Of a DNA stretch of 62,514 bases, positions 33,500 to 41,413 are shown piece after piece; position 1 is the first letter of the stretch; each line of letters starts with the position of its first letter. This DNA is from Acidobacteria bacterium Ga0077522 (GTDB taxonomy: Bacteria; Acidobacteriota; Vicinamibacteria; Vicinamibacterales; Vicinamibacteraceae), in NCBI GenBank assembly GCA_001464065.1, contig LNDN01000040.1, positions 1-62,514 on the forward strand. The letters are read 5' to 3'. Position numbers and translations under genes: made by a program. The notes below the pieces were generated by a model, which had not been told where the DNA came from, did not search any database, and saw nothing but the letters and a program-made list of their open reading frames with translations.

Positions 33500-34648
33500 A
33501 TGCCCGGCGTGATGATCTCGTGCGGGGAGCCGTCTGGCGACCTGTACGCAGGCGCCCTGACGTCGGCCCTGCGACGCCAGCGCCCCGACCTGGACATCTT
33601 CGGGTTCGGGGGGCCGCGCCTTGCTGCGGCCGGGGGCACGCTGCTCGGCTCCTACGAAGGGCTCGCGGTCACCGGGCTGTCCGAAGTCCTGCGCACCTTG
33701 CCGCGGACGTGGCGCATGTACCGCCACCTCATCGCCGAGGCCGAGCGGCGCCGGCCCGACGTGTTCGTGGCCATCGACTTCGCGGACTTCAACTTCCGTC
33801 TCGGGCAGGCCCTGCATGCCCGGGGCATCCCCGTCGTGTACTACATCGGGCCCCAGTTGTGGGCGTGGCGCCCCGGCCGGATGCAGGTCATCAAGCGCTT
33901 CGCCGACCAGGTCCTGGTCATCTTCCCGTTCGAAGCGGCGTTGTACGCCGACGCCGGCGTGCCCGTCCAGTTCGTCGGCCATCCGCTCATCGACCTGATC
34001 GATCGCCGCGGGCATCGCGCCGAGCTGCTCACGCAGCACGGCCTGTCGCACGCCGCGCGGACGGTCGCCCTGCTGCCGGGCAGTCGCCACAACGAAGTGG
34101 CCAGCACGCTGCCCACGCTGCTCGAGGCGTGCGCCCTGTTGAAGGACGCGGAGCCCGATCTGCAGTTCCTCATCGCCCGCGCGCCGGGACTGCACGACGA
34201 GCATTTCGAGGCGGCCCATCGCAGCCACCTGCCCATCGGGATTCATGCCGGCGACACCGACGCCGTGCTCGCGGCCAGCGACCTGGTGATCACCGCGTCG
34301 GGGACGGCGACGGTGCAGACGGCGCTGCACGGCAAACCCATGGTGATCGTCTATCGGCTGTCGCCCCTCACGTACCGGCTGGGGCGCCCGTTCGTCAAGG
34401 TCGATACCTTCGGGATGGTCAATCTCATCGCCGGCCGCAAGATCGTCCCGGAGTTGATCCAGGACGACTTCACGGCCCCGCGCGTCTGCGCCGAAGCGCT
34501 CGCGTTCCTGCGCGACGACGCCTACGCGTCCGACGTGCGCGAACACCTGGCCGCGGTCGTGCATGCGCTTGGAGGGCCAGGCGCCTCCGAGCGTGCGGCC
34601 ACGGCCGTGCTGGCCCTGGCCGCCACGCGCGGCTCGCGTCAAGAGTAG
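33500..34648 (+). CDS. lpxB: Lipid-A-disaccharide synthase
   Basis: Glycosyltransferase (GT19) joining lipid X and UDP-diacylglucosamine at the inner face of the inner membrane; 382 residues. Family signatures: MISCGEPSGDLYAGALTSAL at the start, FVAIDFADFNFRLGQ, YYIGPQLWAWRPGR, LPGSRHNEVASTLPTLLEA, and ASGTATVQTALHGKPMVIVY. It begins 11 bases after the M16 homologue, so the M16 pair and lpxB may be co-transcribed. Confidence 0.96.
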   Translation: MPGVMISCGEPSGDLYAGALTSALRRQRPDLDIFGFGGPRLAAAGGTLLGSYEGLAVTGLSEVLRTLPRTWRMYRHLIAEAERRRPDVFVAIDFADFNFRLGQALHARGIPVVYYIGPQLWAWRPGRMQVIKRFADQVLVIFPFEAALYADAGVPVQFVGHPLIDLIDRRGHRAELLTQHGLSHAARTVALLPGSRHNEVASTLPTLLEACALLKDAEPDLQFLIARAPGLHDEHFEAAHRSHLPIGIHAGDTDAVLAASDLVITASGTATVQTALHGKPMVIVYRLSPLTYRLGRPFVKVDTFGMVNLIAGRKIVPELIQDDFTAPRVCAEALAFLRDDAYASDVREHLAAVVHALGGPGASERAATAVLALAATRGSRQE

Positions 34649-34655
34649 GAGCATC

Positions 34656-35219
34656 GTGACTCGTTGCGTGCAGCCCCGTCGGCGCCTCGCGTCGGCCTTG
34701 TCGATCGGCGCCGTGACCCTGTGGATGGCCATCGTCGGTCCATCCGTCAGGGCGTCGGTCGTCGTGCCCCTGTCGCTCGTCGAGCTGACGGCCGCGGCCG
34801 ACCTCGTGGCGCTCGGCACCGTCGAGGACGTCCGCACCGTGCAGGGCCCGACGGGGATCGAGCGGCTCGTCCAGGTCCGCCTCACCTCCATCTGGAAGGG
34901 CCCCGAGGCGTCCGTCGTCTACGTCCGTCTCGCGGGCGGACAGCTCGGTCGCCTGGAGACGCGCGTGCCCGGCGTGCCCAACGTCGACGAGGGCGCGCGG
35001 GTGGTCTGGTTCCTGGCAGCGCATCCCCGCGGCGGGTACAGCGTGATCGGCCTGCATCAGGGCGCGCTGGCGGCCGCCGGTGCGCCTGACGGCACGTGGC
35101 GCGTCCTGGCGCCGTCCCGCGTCGCCAACGCGCGGGGTGCCGTGTCGCGGGTGCCGCGCGCGGTCACCGATCTCGAAGCCGAGGTCCGGGCGCTGGCCGG
35201 GACGGAGGGCGCCCAGTGA
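34656..35219 (+). CDS. Secreted protein of unknown function
   Basis: 187 residues. A long signal peptide (about 1-37, LASALSIGAVTLWMAIVG) precedes a beta-rich domain: LSLVELTAAADLVALGTVED, VRLTSIWKGPEASVVYVRLA, ARVVWFLAAHPRGGYSVIGL. The pattern (a stress or sigma-like domain that reports a value, then a Gly-rich strand) recalls proteins found next to secreted matrixin-like proteases, but I do not know a function. AGGAG is five bases before the GTG. It overlaps the protease gene by GTGA. Confidence 0.72.
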   Translation: MTRCVQPRRRLASALSIGAVTLWMAIVGPSVRASVVVPLSLVELTAAADLVALGTVEDVRTVQGPTGIERLVQVRLTSIWKGPEASVVYVRLAGGQLGRLETRVPGVPNVDEGARVVWFLAAHPRGGYSVIGLHQGALAAAGAPDGTWRVLAPSRVANARGAVSRVPRAVTDLEAEVRALAGTEGAQ

Positions 35220-36217
35220 GCCAGGCGCGTCGTGTCTCCGTCCTGGTGGCCATCCTCGCGGTGCTCTCGGCCATCCCGACATCCGCCTACCTGAAGTTCG
35301 GCTACCGCATCAACGGCCAGTCGGTCGTGCTCAAGTGGCCGGAGGGCCGGCCCGTGTCCTACGTGGTCGGGACCCGCGAGACGACGGGGGTGTCCGCGGC
35401 AGACTTCCGCGACACCATCGCGCGTGCCTTCGCCACCTGGGAGAACGTGCCGTCGTCCTCGATCCGGTTCGCGCCGGCTGGCGACACGACGCGCCCGCTC
35501 TCGGACAACGACGGCATCACCATGCTCGCGTACGCGAATCGGCCCGAACTCGATCGCACGCTCGGCGCGACGAGCTACACGATCGACATCATCGCCGGGG
35601 CGCTGCTGGAGGCCGACGTCTTCTTCAATGCCGCCTTCCCCTGGTCGGCCGCGCCCGGCGGGCAAGCCGGCCGGTTCGATCTGGAGTCGATCGCCACCCA
35701 CGAGATCGGTCATCTGATCGGCCTCGGGCACTCGGCGCTCGGCGAGACCGAGGTCGTGGGTAGCGGGCGGCGGGTCCTGTCGGCAGGTGCGGTGATGTTC
35801 CCGATCGCCTTCTCGCCCGGCAACATCGACGGACGTCGCCTGCAGCCCGACGACATCGCGGGGATCTCCGACATCTATCCCGATGGCACCTTCCGGCAGG
35901 AGACCGGCAGCATCTCTGGCCGCGTGACCCGGGGCGGGCTCGGCGTGTTCGGGGCCCATGTCGTGGCCATGCACCTGCGCACCGGCGCACTGGTCGGCGG
36001 CTTCACGCTCGACGACTCCGGCACCTTCGTGCTCGCCGGCATCGAGCCCGGCCCGGTCGTCCTGCGCGTCGAGCCGCTGGACGATGGGGATGTGGCGAGC
36101 TTCATCGAGGGACCACGCGTCGATGTCGGCTTCGCGGTGGCGTTCTCGCCCCGCGCGATCTTCGTCCCCAGGGGCGGCAATGCGCCGGACGTGACCATCG
36201 ACGTGGTGGGCAAGTGA
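35216..36217 (+). CDS. Secreted matrixin-like zinc metalloprotease
   Basis: 333 residues with signal peptide (1-24, SVLVAILAVLSAIPTSA). The metzincin zinc motif HEIGHLIGLGHS (HExxHxxGxxH) is complete and the Met-turn follows in AGAVMFPIAFSPGN. The N-terminal part reads VSYVVGTRETTGVSAADFRD with AFATWENVPSSSIRF, as in peptidase M10A. A C-terminal beta-sandwich (about 222-333, GSISGRVTRGGLGVFGAHVV) looks like a carboxypeptidase-regulatory domain for surface attachment or binding. GTG overlaps the preceding TGA; its own stop overlaps the next GTG. Confidence 0.88.
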   Translation: MSQARRVSVLVAILAVLSAIPTSAYLKFGYRINGQSVVLKWPEGRPVSYVVGTRETTGVSAADFRDTIARAFATWENVPSSSIRFAPAGDTTRPLSDNDGITMLAYANRPELDRTLGATSYTIDIIAGALLEADVFFNAAFPWSAAPGGQAGRFDLESIATHEIGHLIGLGHSALGETEVVGSGRRVLSAGAVMFPIAFSPGNIDGRRLQPDDIAGISDIYPDGTFRQETGSISGRVTRGGLGVFGAHVVAMHLRTGALVGGFTLDDSGTFVLAGIEPGPVVLRVEPLDDGDVASFIEGPRVDVGFAVAFSPRAIFVPRGGNAPDVTIDVVGK

Positions 36218-36957
36218 GCGGCGTCGGGAGCCGGGAACCGGGCAGGGCCGCTCGGCGTGTCCTGGGTGCACTGCTCGTTGTCGTCCTGGGCGCGGCACCG
36301 TCGTCTGCGCAGCAGGATCCCGCCGTGCCGGCGTGTGGCCAGCCGGGCACCGACTGCGCGCCGCGTGCGCATCGGGTCGAAGTCAGCGTGCTCGGTGGCG
36401 TCGTCGGCGGCGGAGACCTCGGCAGCACCGACGCGACCCTGCTGACCAACGAGGTGCCGACGGCCGGCCGTTCGTCGCTGTTCACCACGCGGTCGGCGAT
36501 CGGTCAGGCACCACTGGTCGAAGGGCGTCTGGGTGTGCGACTGGTGCGCGGGTGGTTCGTCGAGGGCGGCGTGTCCTACGCCCGACCCGAACTGTCGGTC
36601 GACATCTCCGCCGATGTGGAGGGGGCGCCGAACGTGACGGCGACGTCGCGGCTGACGCAGGTGGTCGGTGACGTGGGCCTGCAGTATCGCTGGACGCTCG
36701 GGCGTGTCGCGCCGTTCGTGATGGCTGGCGGCGGATACCTCCGCCAACTCGACGAGCCGCGGACGACGGCCGAGACCGGGTGGATGGGCTATGGGGGCGC
36801 CGGCGCGCTGATTCGCCTTGGGACCCGACCGGGCGTGTGGCAGCACCTCGCCGTGCGCGGCGACGTGCGTGTCCTCTGGCTGCGCGACGGCATCATCCTC
36901 GACGACCAGCGTGGCCCGACGTATCAGGCCACGGCTGGACTCGTCGTCGGGTTCTGA
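36214..36957 (+). CDS. Outer-membrane beta-barrel protein of unknown function
   Basis: 247 residues with a signal peptide (LGALLVVVLGAAPSSAQ) and alternating amphipathic strands of the OmpW/OmpA-barrel type: APLVEGRLGVRLVRGWFVEG, VGDVGLQYRWTLGRVAPFVM, AVRGDVRVLWLRDGIILDD. It ends in Phe (TAGLVVGF), the usual BAM signal. A pair of cysteines (CGQPGTDC) precedes the barrel. GTG start overlaps the protease stop; the N-region encodes a GC-rich GGGAGCCGGGAACCGGGCA stretch (36226-36244), so a downstream start cannot be excluded. Confidence 0.78.
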   Translation: MSGVGSREPGRAARRVLGALLVVVLGAAPSSAQQDPAVPACGQPGTDCAPRAHRVEVSVLGGVVGGGDLGSTDATLLTNEVPTAGRSSLFTTRSAIGQAPLVEGRLGVRLVRGWFVEGGVSYARPELSVDISADVEGAPNVTATSRLTQVVGDVGLQYRWTLGRVAPFVMAGGGYLRQLDEPRTTAETGWMGYGGAGALIRLGTRPGVWQHLAVRGDVRVLWLRDGIILDDQRGPTYQATAGLVVGF

Positions 36958-36958
36958 A

Positions 36959-37111
36959 CAATTCAGAGTTCACAATTCAGAATGTAGTGCGGGGCCGGCA
37001 ACGCCAGGCTCCCTCAGGGCCGAGGGGCCGGCATTTGGGGGGCCGCAGTGGGCCTCCGCCGAGTGGCGGTGCCTGCCCCGCGCTTCATTGTGAACGTTGA
37101 ATTCTGAATTG
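36959..37111. repeat. 153-bp long palindromic element between convergent genes
   Basis: It fills the whole gap between two stop codons. Outer arms CAATTCAGAGTTCA (36959-36972) and TGAATTCTGAATTG (37098-37111) match at 13 of 14. Inner arms at 36986-37006 and 37064-37084 match at 18 of 21. AGTGGCGGTGCC at 37062 begins a 22-base block found again at 56418 (21 of 22). It is probably a MITE-like or REP-type mobile or structural repeat. Confidence 0.75.
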
Positions 37112-38269
37112 CTATCGGACTCCCAGGATGATCTCCGTCGTGAGCTGATCGAGCTGCTCGTAGGCCAGGCCTCGGGCGGCGATCGTCTTGCGGTCGAAGG
37201 TGCGGTTGGCGAGTTCGCGCGCGGCGTCCGCGCTGAAGCGCCCGACGGGGGCGTTGTCGCCGTGGGCGGCCTTCACGATGGCCTGGATCTCGGGGTCGGC
37301 GTTCCAGCGGGCGGCCTTCTCCTTGAGGATCAGGTACGTGCGCATGCAGCCCCGCGCGAAGGCCTTGACGCCCTCGTAGTCCTCGGTGCGGTAGGCGTGC
37401 GCATCGAAGTGGCGCGGGCCGTCGTAGCCGACGTCCTCGAGGAACTTCACGAGGAAGAAGGCGGCACGCGGGTTGGCGGCGCCGAACCGGAAGTCCTGGT
37501 CGTAGCGCCCCGGGTTCTGATCGTTCAGGTCGATGTGGAACAGCTTGCCGGCGTCCCACGCCTGAGCCACGGCATGCGTGAAGTTGAGCCCGGCCATCGT
37601 CTCGTGCGCCACTTCCGGATTCACGCCGACCATCTCGGGGTGGTCCAGTGTGGGGATGAAGCCGAGGTAGTTGCCGGTGGTGGCCATGTAGATGTCGCCA
37701 CGCGGCTCGTTCGGCTTGGCTTCCATGGCGAAGCGGTACTGGTACCCCTGAGCGATGTTGTACTCGCACAGGTAGTTCACCGCGTCGCGGAGGCGCTTGA
37801 CGGCATCGTCGGGGCGCCGGCAGGCATCGGTCTCGGTGCCCTCGCGGCCCCCCCAGAGGACGAACGTCGACGCGCCCAGTTCCGCACCGAGATCCATCGC
37901 GCTCATGGTCTTCTGGATGGCGTACGCCCGGACCTGTGGGTCGTTGGCGGTGAAGGCGCCATCCTTGAAGATCGGGTCGGTGAACAGGCTGACCGTCGCC
38001 ATGGGGCACACGACGCCGTGGTCCCGCATCGCGGCCTTGAACTCGCGGACGATGGTGTCGCGTTCGGTGGCGGTGGCGTCGATCGGCACCAGGTCGTTGT
38101 CGTGCAGGTTGACGCCCCAGGCGCCGAGTTCTCCGAGCATGGCGACGGCGTCGTTGGGGGGGAGCGGATCCCTGACGGGTTCGCCGAAGGGGTCGCGGCC
38201 GCGATTGCTGATGGTCCAGAGGCCGAACGAGAACTTGTGGGCGGCTTGCGGCTGGTATGCGTCGGACAC
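37112..38269 (-). CDS. xylA: Xylose isomerase (actinobacterial-type class)
   Basis: Converts D-xylose to D-xylulose; 385 residues, like Streptomyces-type enzymes. Typical segments: [20 protein letters not shown], catalytic histidine in [12 protein letters not shown], metal-site residues in [32 protein letters not shown] and [20 protein letters not shown]. The GTG at 38269 gives the normal SDAYQP N-terminus, with GGAG ten bases upstream. It is downstream of xylB and a glutathione peroxidase gene on the same strand, separated by a strong hairpin (38294-38322). Confidence 0.96.
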   Translation of the reverse strand: MSDAYQPQAAHKFSFGLWTISNRGRDPFGEPVRDPLPPNDAVAMLGELGAWGVNLHDNDLVPIDATATERDTIVREFKAAMRDHGVVCPMATVSLFTDPIFKDGAFTANDPQVRAYAIQKTMSAMDLGAELGASTFVLWGGREGTETDACRRPDDAVKRLRDAVNYLCEYNIAQGYQYRFAMEAKPNEPRGDIYMATTGNYLGFIPTLDHPEMVGVNPEVAHETMAGLNFTHAVAQAWDAGKLFHIDLNDQNPGRYDQDFRFGAANPRAAFFLVKFLEDVGYDGPRHFDAHAYRTEDYEGVKAFARGCMRTYLILKEKAARWNADPEIQAIVKAAHGDNAPVGRFSADAARELANRTFDRKTIAARGLAYEQLDQLTTEIILGVR

Positions 38270-38293
38270 GCGGCAGTCTCCAGGAAAAGTTAT

Positions 38294-38322
38294 GGGGCTG
38301 CAGTGTAGATCACTGCAGCCCC
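38294..38322 (-). terminator. 12-bp perfect hairpin upstream of xylA
   Basis: GGGGCTGCAGTG and CACTGCAGCCCC flank a 5-base loop; on the minus strand it is followed by ATAACTTTTCC. A second hairpin, GGGCCA/TGGCCC (38336-38350), lies just before it. It could end the xylB-gpx transcript or attenuate readthrough into xylA. Confidence 0.65.
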
Positions 38323-38359
38323 TTCGTCTCACTTCGGGCCAAACTGGCCCCGCGCGGTG

Positions 38360-38965
38360 CTAGGACGCCAGGGCGTCGGCGATGGCCTTGCGCAACTCGG
38401 GGTCCTCGGGCGTCACCTTGCTCGGGAAGAAGGCCTTGACGGTGCCGTCCTTGCCGATGAGGTACTTCGAGAAGTTCCAGCCGGGCAGCTGGCCGCTCGC
38501 GCCCAGAAACTGGTAGATGGGCGACTGGCCGGGCCCGGCCTTGGTGACGAGCTTCGAGAACATCGGGAAGGTGACGCCGTAGTTGCGCTGGCAGAAGGTG
38601 GCGATCTCGGCGGCCTCGCCGGGTTCCTGGCCCCCGAAGTCGTTGCTCGGGAAGCCGAGGACCGAGAACCCCTTGCCCTGCATCTCGTCGTGCAGCTTCT
38701 GCAGGCCGGCGTACTGCGGCGTGTAGCCGCACTGGCTCGCGGTGTTCACCACGAGCGTGACTTTCCCCTTGTAGCTGGCCAGCGGCGCCGGCTTGCCATC
38801 GAGGGTGGTGGTCTGGAGGTCGTAGAGCGAGGCGGCCGTCGAGCGGCCCGGACTCTGGGCAGTGGTCATGGTGGTCATGAGCACGACGGCCATGGCCGCG
38901 GTGCCGAGCGTGAGAGACAGCATGCGCATGGCCGTTGGACGCGGCGGTGCGGCCCCGAGTCTCAT
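38360..38965 (-). CDS. Glutathione peroxidase family protein, exported
   Basis: Thiol peroxidase; about 201 residues with an N-terminal signal peptide (MRMLSLTLGTAAMAVVLMTT) that suggests a periplasmic protein. The active site is VVNTASQCGYTPQYAGLQKL with a cysteine codon (TGC), not selenocysteine. The Gln and Trp partners are in LGFPSNDFGGQEPG and GWNFSKYLIGKDG; a possible resolving cysteine is in ATFCQRNYGVTFPMF. The ATG at 38965 overlaps the xylB stop (ATGA); an internal ATG at 38932 is the start of the signal peptide and could be used. Its place between xylB and xylA is odd. Confidence 0.92.
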   Translation of the reverse strand: MRLGAAPPRPTAMRMLSLTLGTAAMAVVLMTTMTTAQSPGRSTAASLYDLQTTTLDGKPAPLASYKGKVTLVVNTASQCGYTPQYAGLQKLHDEMQGKGFSVLGFPSNDFGGQEPGEAAEIATFCQRNYGVTFPMFSKLVTKAGPGQSPIYQFLGASGQLPGWNFSKYLIGKDGTVKAFFPSKVTPEDPELRKAIADALAS

Positions 38966-40464
38966 CGCAGGGCCTCACGAATCTGGCGCAGCGCGGGGTA
39001 GAGCGCCTGGTAGGCGCGGTACTGCCGCGCCAGGATCGGATGGCCGTCGCCCGGCGCCACCTCGCTGGTGACGCGGACGACCCGGTCGCACGCCGTGTCG
39101 ACGTCGGGCCACACCCCGGCGCCGACGCCGGCCAGCAGCCCGGCGCCGTACGCGGCGCCTTCCTCGGCCGCCACCGTCTGCACGGGCTGACCGTACACGT
39201 CGGCCTGGATCTGACGCCAGAGTGCCGACCGCGCTCCGCCGCCGCCGAGTCGGATGCCTTCGACCGGCACCTGCATCTCGCGCAGGATGGTGAAGCTGTC
39301 CTGCAGACTGAACGCCACCCCTTCGAGGATGGCGCGAATCACGTGTCCGCGCGTGTGCGACGCCGCGAGACCGACCAGCGCCGCGCGCGCCTCGGCGTCC
39401 AGGTGCGGCGTGCGTTCGCCCATGAGATACGGCGCCCACAACACACCATCGGCGCCCGGCGGAATCGCCAGCGCCTCGTCGGTGAGTCGCTCGTAGGGGT
39501 CGCGCCCGTCGCTGCCGCCCGACCCGAAGCGGTCCCGGAACCAGCGCAGCGACAAGCCGGCGGCCTGCGTCACGCCCATCACGTGCCAGCGGCCCGGCAC
39601 GGCGTGGCAGAAGGTGTGCACCCGGCCACGCGGGTCGAGCGCCGGGCGGTCCGTGGCCGCGAACACGACGCCGGACGTGCCGATCGTCGCGCACACCGCG
39701 CCGGCCTGGACGATGCCCATGCCGACCGCGCCTGCGGCCTGGTCACCACCACCGGCCACCACGGGGGTGCCGGCGAGCAGGCCGACGGCCGCGGCGCCGT
39801 CGGCCGTGAGCGAGCCCGTCACCTGCGGCCCCTCGAACGCCTCCGGCAACAGCGAGGCCTCGAGGCCGGTGGCCCCGAGCATGTCGCGCGACCACTGACG
39901 ACGCGCGACGTCGAACAGCAGGGTGCCCGACGCATCGGCCACGTCGGTGGCGAGGCGGCCGGTGAGGCGATAGCGGATGTAGTCCTTGGGCAGCAACACG
40001 TGCCGCACCCGGGCCCAGGCCTCCGGCTCGGTGCGTCGCACCCACAGCAGCTTGGGCAGCGTGAATCCCGTCAGGGCCGGGTTACTCGTCCACTCGATGA
40101 GGCGCGCGGCGCCGATGCGCTCGGTCAGGTTGTCGCACTCGGCCTGCGTCCGCTGGTCGCACCACAGCAGCGCCGGACGCACGACCCGCCCGTCGGCATC
40201 GAGCAGCGTCGCGCCATGCATCTGCCCGCTCAGACCGATGGCCGTGATGGCCGAGGCCTCGAGACCCGCCTCGAGCAGGGCACGCGGCACGGCCTGCCGA
40301 CACGCCCGCCACCAGTCGTCCGGGTCCTGCTCGGCCCACCCCGTCTGCGGTGAGGCGAAGGGGGCGTGCTCGGAGGTCGCCGACGAGATCACCGTGCCCG
40401 ACTCGTCGAGAATGAGGGCCCGGGTGCCGCCCGTGCCGACGTCGATGCCAAGGAGGTAGGTCAT
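38962..40464 (-). CDS. xylB: Xylulokinase
   Basis: FGGY-family kinase making xylulose-5-phosphate; 500 residues. The N-terminal phosphate loop reads YLLGIDVGTGGTRALILDES, the substrate loop ITAIGLSGQMHGATLLD with ALLWCDQRT, and the C-terminal ATP site VVAGGGDQAAGAVGMG and IRLGGGGARSALWRQIQADV. A-Y-G-A-G-L near the C-terminus is conserved. Start at MTYLLGID (40464) was chosen; an ATG at 40479 is in frame. It is the first gene of xylB-gpx-xylA and diverges from the esterase gene. Confidence 0.96.
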   Translation of the reverse strand: MTYLLGIDVGTGGTRALILDESGTVISSATSEHAPFASPQTGWAEQDPDDWWRACRQAVPRALLEAGLEASAITAIGLSGQMHGATLLDADGRVVRPALLWCDQRTQAECDNLTERIGAARLIEWTSNPALTGFTLPKLLWVRRTEPEAWARVRHVLLPKDYIRYRLTGRLATDVADASGTLLFDVARRQWSRDMLGATGLEASLLPEAFEGPQVTGSLTADGAAAVGLLAGTPVVAGGGDQAAGAVGMGIVQAGAVCATIGTSGVVFAATDRPALDPRGRVHTFCHAVPGRWHVMGVTQAAGLSLRWFRDRFGSGGSDGRDPYERLTDEALAIPPGADGVLWAPYLMGERTPHLDAEARAALVGLAASHTRGHVIRAILEGVAFSLQDSFTILREMQVPVEGIRLGGGGARSALWRQIQADVYGQPVQTVAAEEGAAYGAGLLAGVGAGVWPDVDTACDRVVRVTSEVAPGDGHPILARQYRAYQALYPALRQIREALR

Positions 40465-40502
40465 GGGAACGCGGTGCATGCTATAACACGCAGCCACCGC
40501 CC

Positions 40503-41408
40503 ATGCGCTCCTCCCTGCCCGTTGTCCTGCTCGCGTCACTCGTCATGTCCACACCAGCCGCGGCGCAGGGGCCCGCCACCGGGAGTCTCGTGCCGCTCTG
40601 GACCGGACCGGTGCCGCTGGCCACGGGCACGGGCCCGGAAGACACGCCGGCGCTCACCGTGTATCGGCCAGCCCCTGGCACGGCCACCGGCGCGGCGTTC
40701 GTCGTGCTGCCCGGCGGTGGGTACCGCGGCCGCGCCGCGCACGAAGGGGAACCCATCGCCCAGTGGCTCAACTCGCTGGGCGTGACGGCCTTCGTCGCCC
40801 GCTACCGGGTGTCGCCCTATCGCCATCCGGCCCCGCTCACCGATGCGCTCCGGGCCGTGCGCTACGTGCGGGCCCACGCCCGCGAGTGGGGCCTCGATGG
40901 GCGGGTCGGCATCCTCGGATTCTCGGCCGGCGGCCACCTCGCCAGCACCGCGGCCACCCAGTTCACCGAAGGCGATCCCGCGGCGGTCGATCCTGTCGAG
41001 CGCGTCAGCAGCCGGCCCGATCTCGCCGTGCTGATCTATCCCGTGATCACCTTCACCGAGGACGCGTGGGTCCACAAGGGGTCGCGGACGAACCTGCTCG
41101 GCGAGGGGGCCACGGCGGAGCAGATGGCCGCGATGTCGTCGGAGCGACGCGTCACGGCGCGCACGCCGCCGGTCTTCCTGCTGCACACCACGGCGGATGC
41201 CGCCGTCCCGCCCGAGAACAGCCTGCTGTTCGCGCAGGCGATGCGCAAGGCGGGCGTCGAGGTCGAACTGCACCTCTTCGAAGGGGGGCGCCACGGCTTC
41301 GGACTCGGCGAGAAGGAAGGGCCCATCGGCACGTGGCCGCTGCTTGCCGGGCTGTGGCTGCACAAGCACGACTTCGCTCGCGAGACGACGGTCTCCGCGA
41401 AGGAGTAG
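40503..41408 (+). CDS. Secreted alpha/beta hydrolase (acetyl-xylan-esterase-like)
   Basis: 301 residues with a signal peptide (1-22, PVVLLASLVMSTPAAAQ). The oxyanion segment AAFVVLPGGGYRGRAAHEGE, nucleophile GILGFSAGGHLAST, acid in LLHTTADAAVPPENSLL and histidine in LFEGGRHGFGLG complete the triad. Family members remove acetyl groups from xylan or other sugars, which fits the neighbouring xylose genes; the substrate is inference. The next gene starts five bases after the stop. Confidence 0.9.
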   Translation: MRSSLPVVLLASLVMSTPAAAQGPATGSLVPLWTGPVPLATGTGPEDTPALTVYRPAPGTATGAAFVVLPGGGYRGRAAHEGEPIAQWLNSLGVTAFVARYRVSPYRHPAPLTDALRAVRYVRAHAREWGLDGRVGILGFSAGGHLASTAATQFTEGDPAAVDPVERVSSRPDLAVLIYPVITFTEDAWVHKGSRTNLLGEGATAEQMAAMSSERRVTARTPPVFLLHTTADAAVPPENSLLFAQAMRKAGVEVELHLFEGGRHGFGLGEKEGPIGTWPLLAGLWLHKHDFARETTVSAKE

Positions 41409-41413
41409 CGTTC

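Noticed and set aside
38360-38965. Selenocysteine in the glutathione peroxidase
   Set aside because: The active-site codon is TGC (Cys), with no in-frame TGA and no SECIS-like need.
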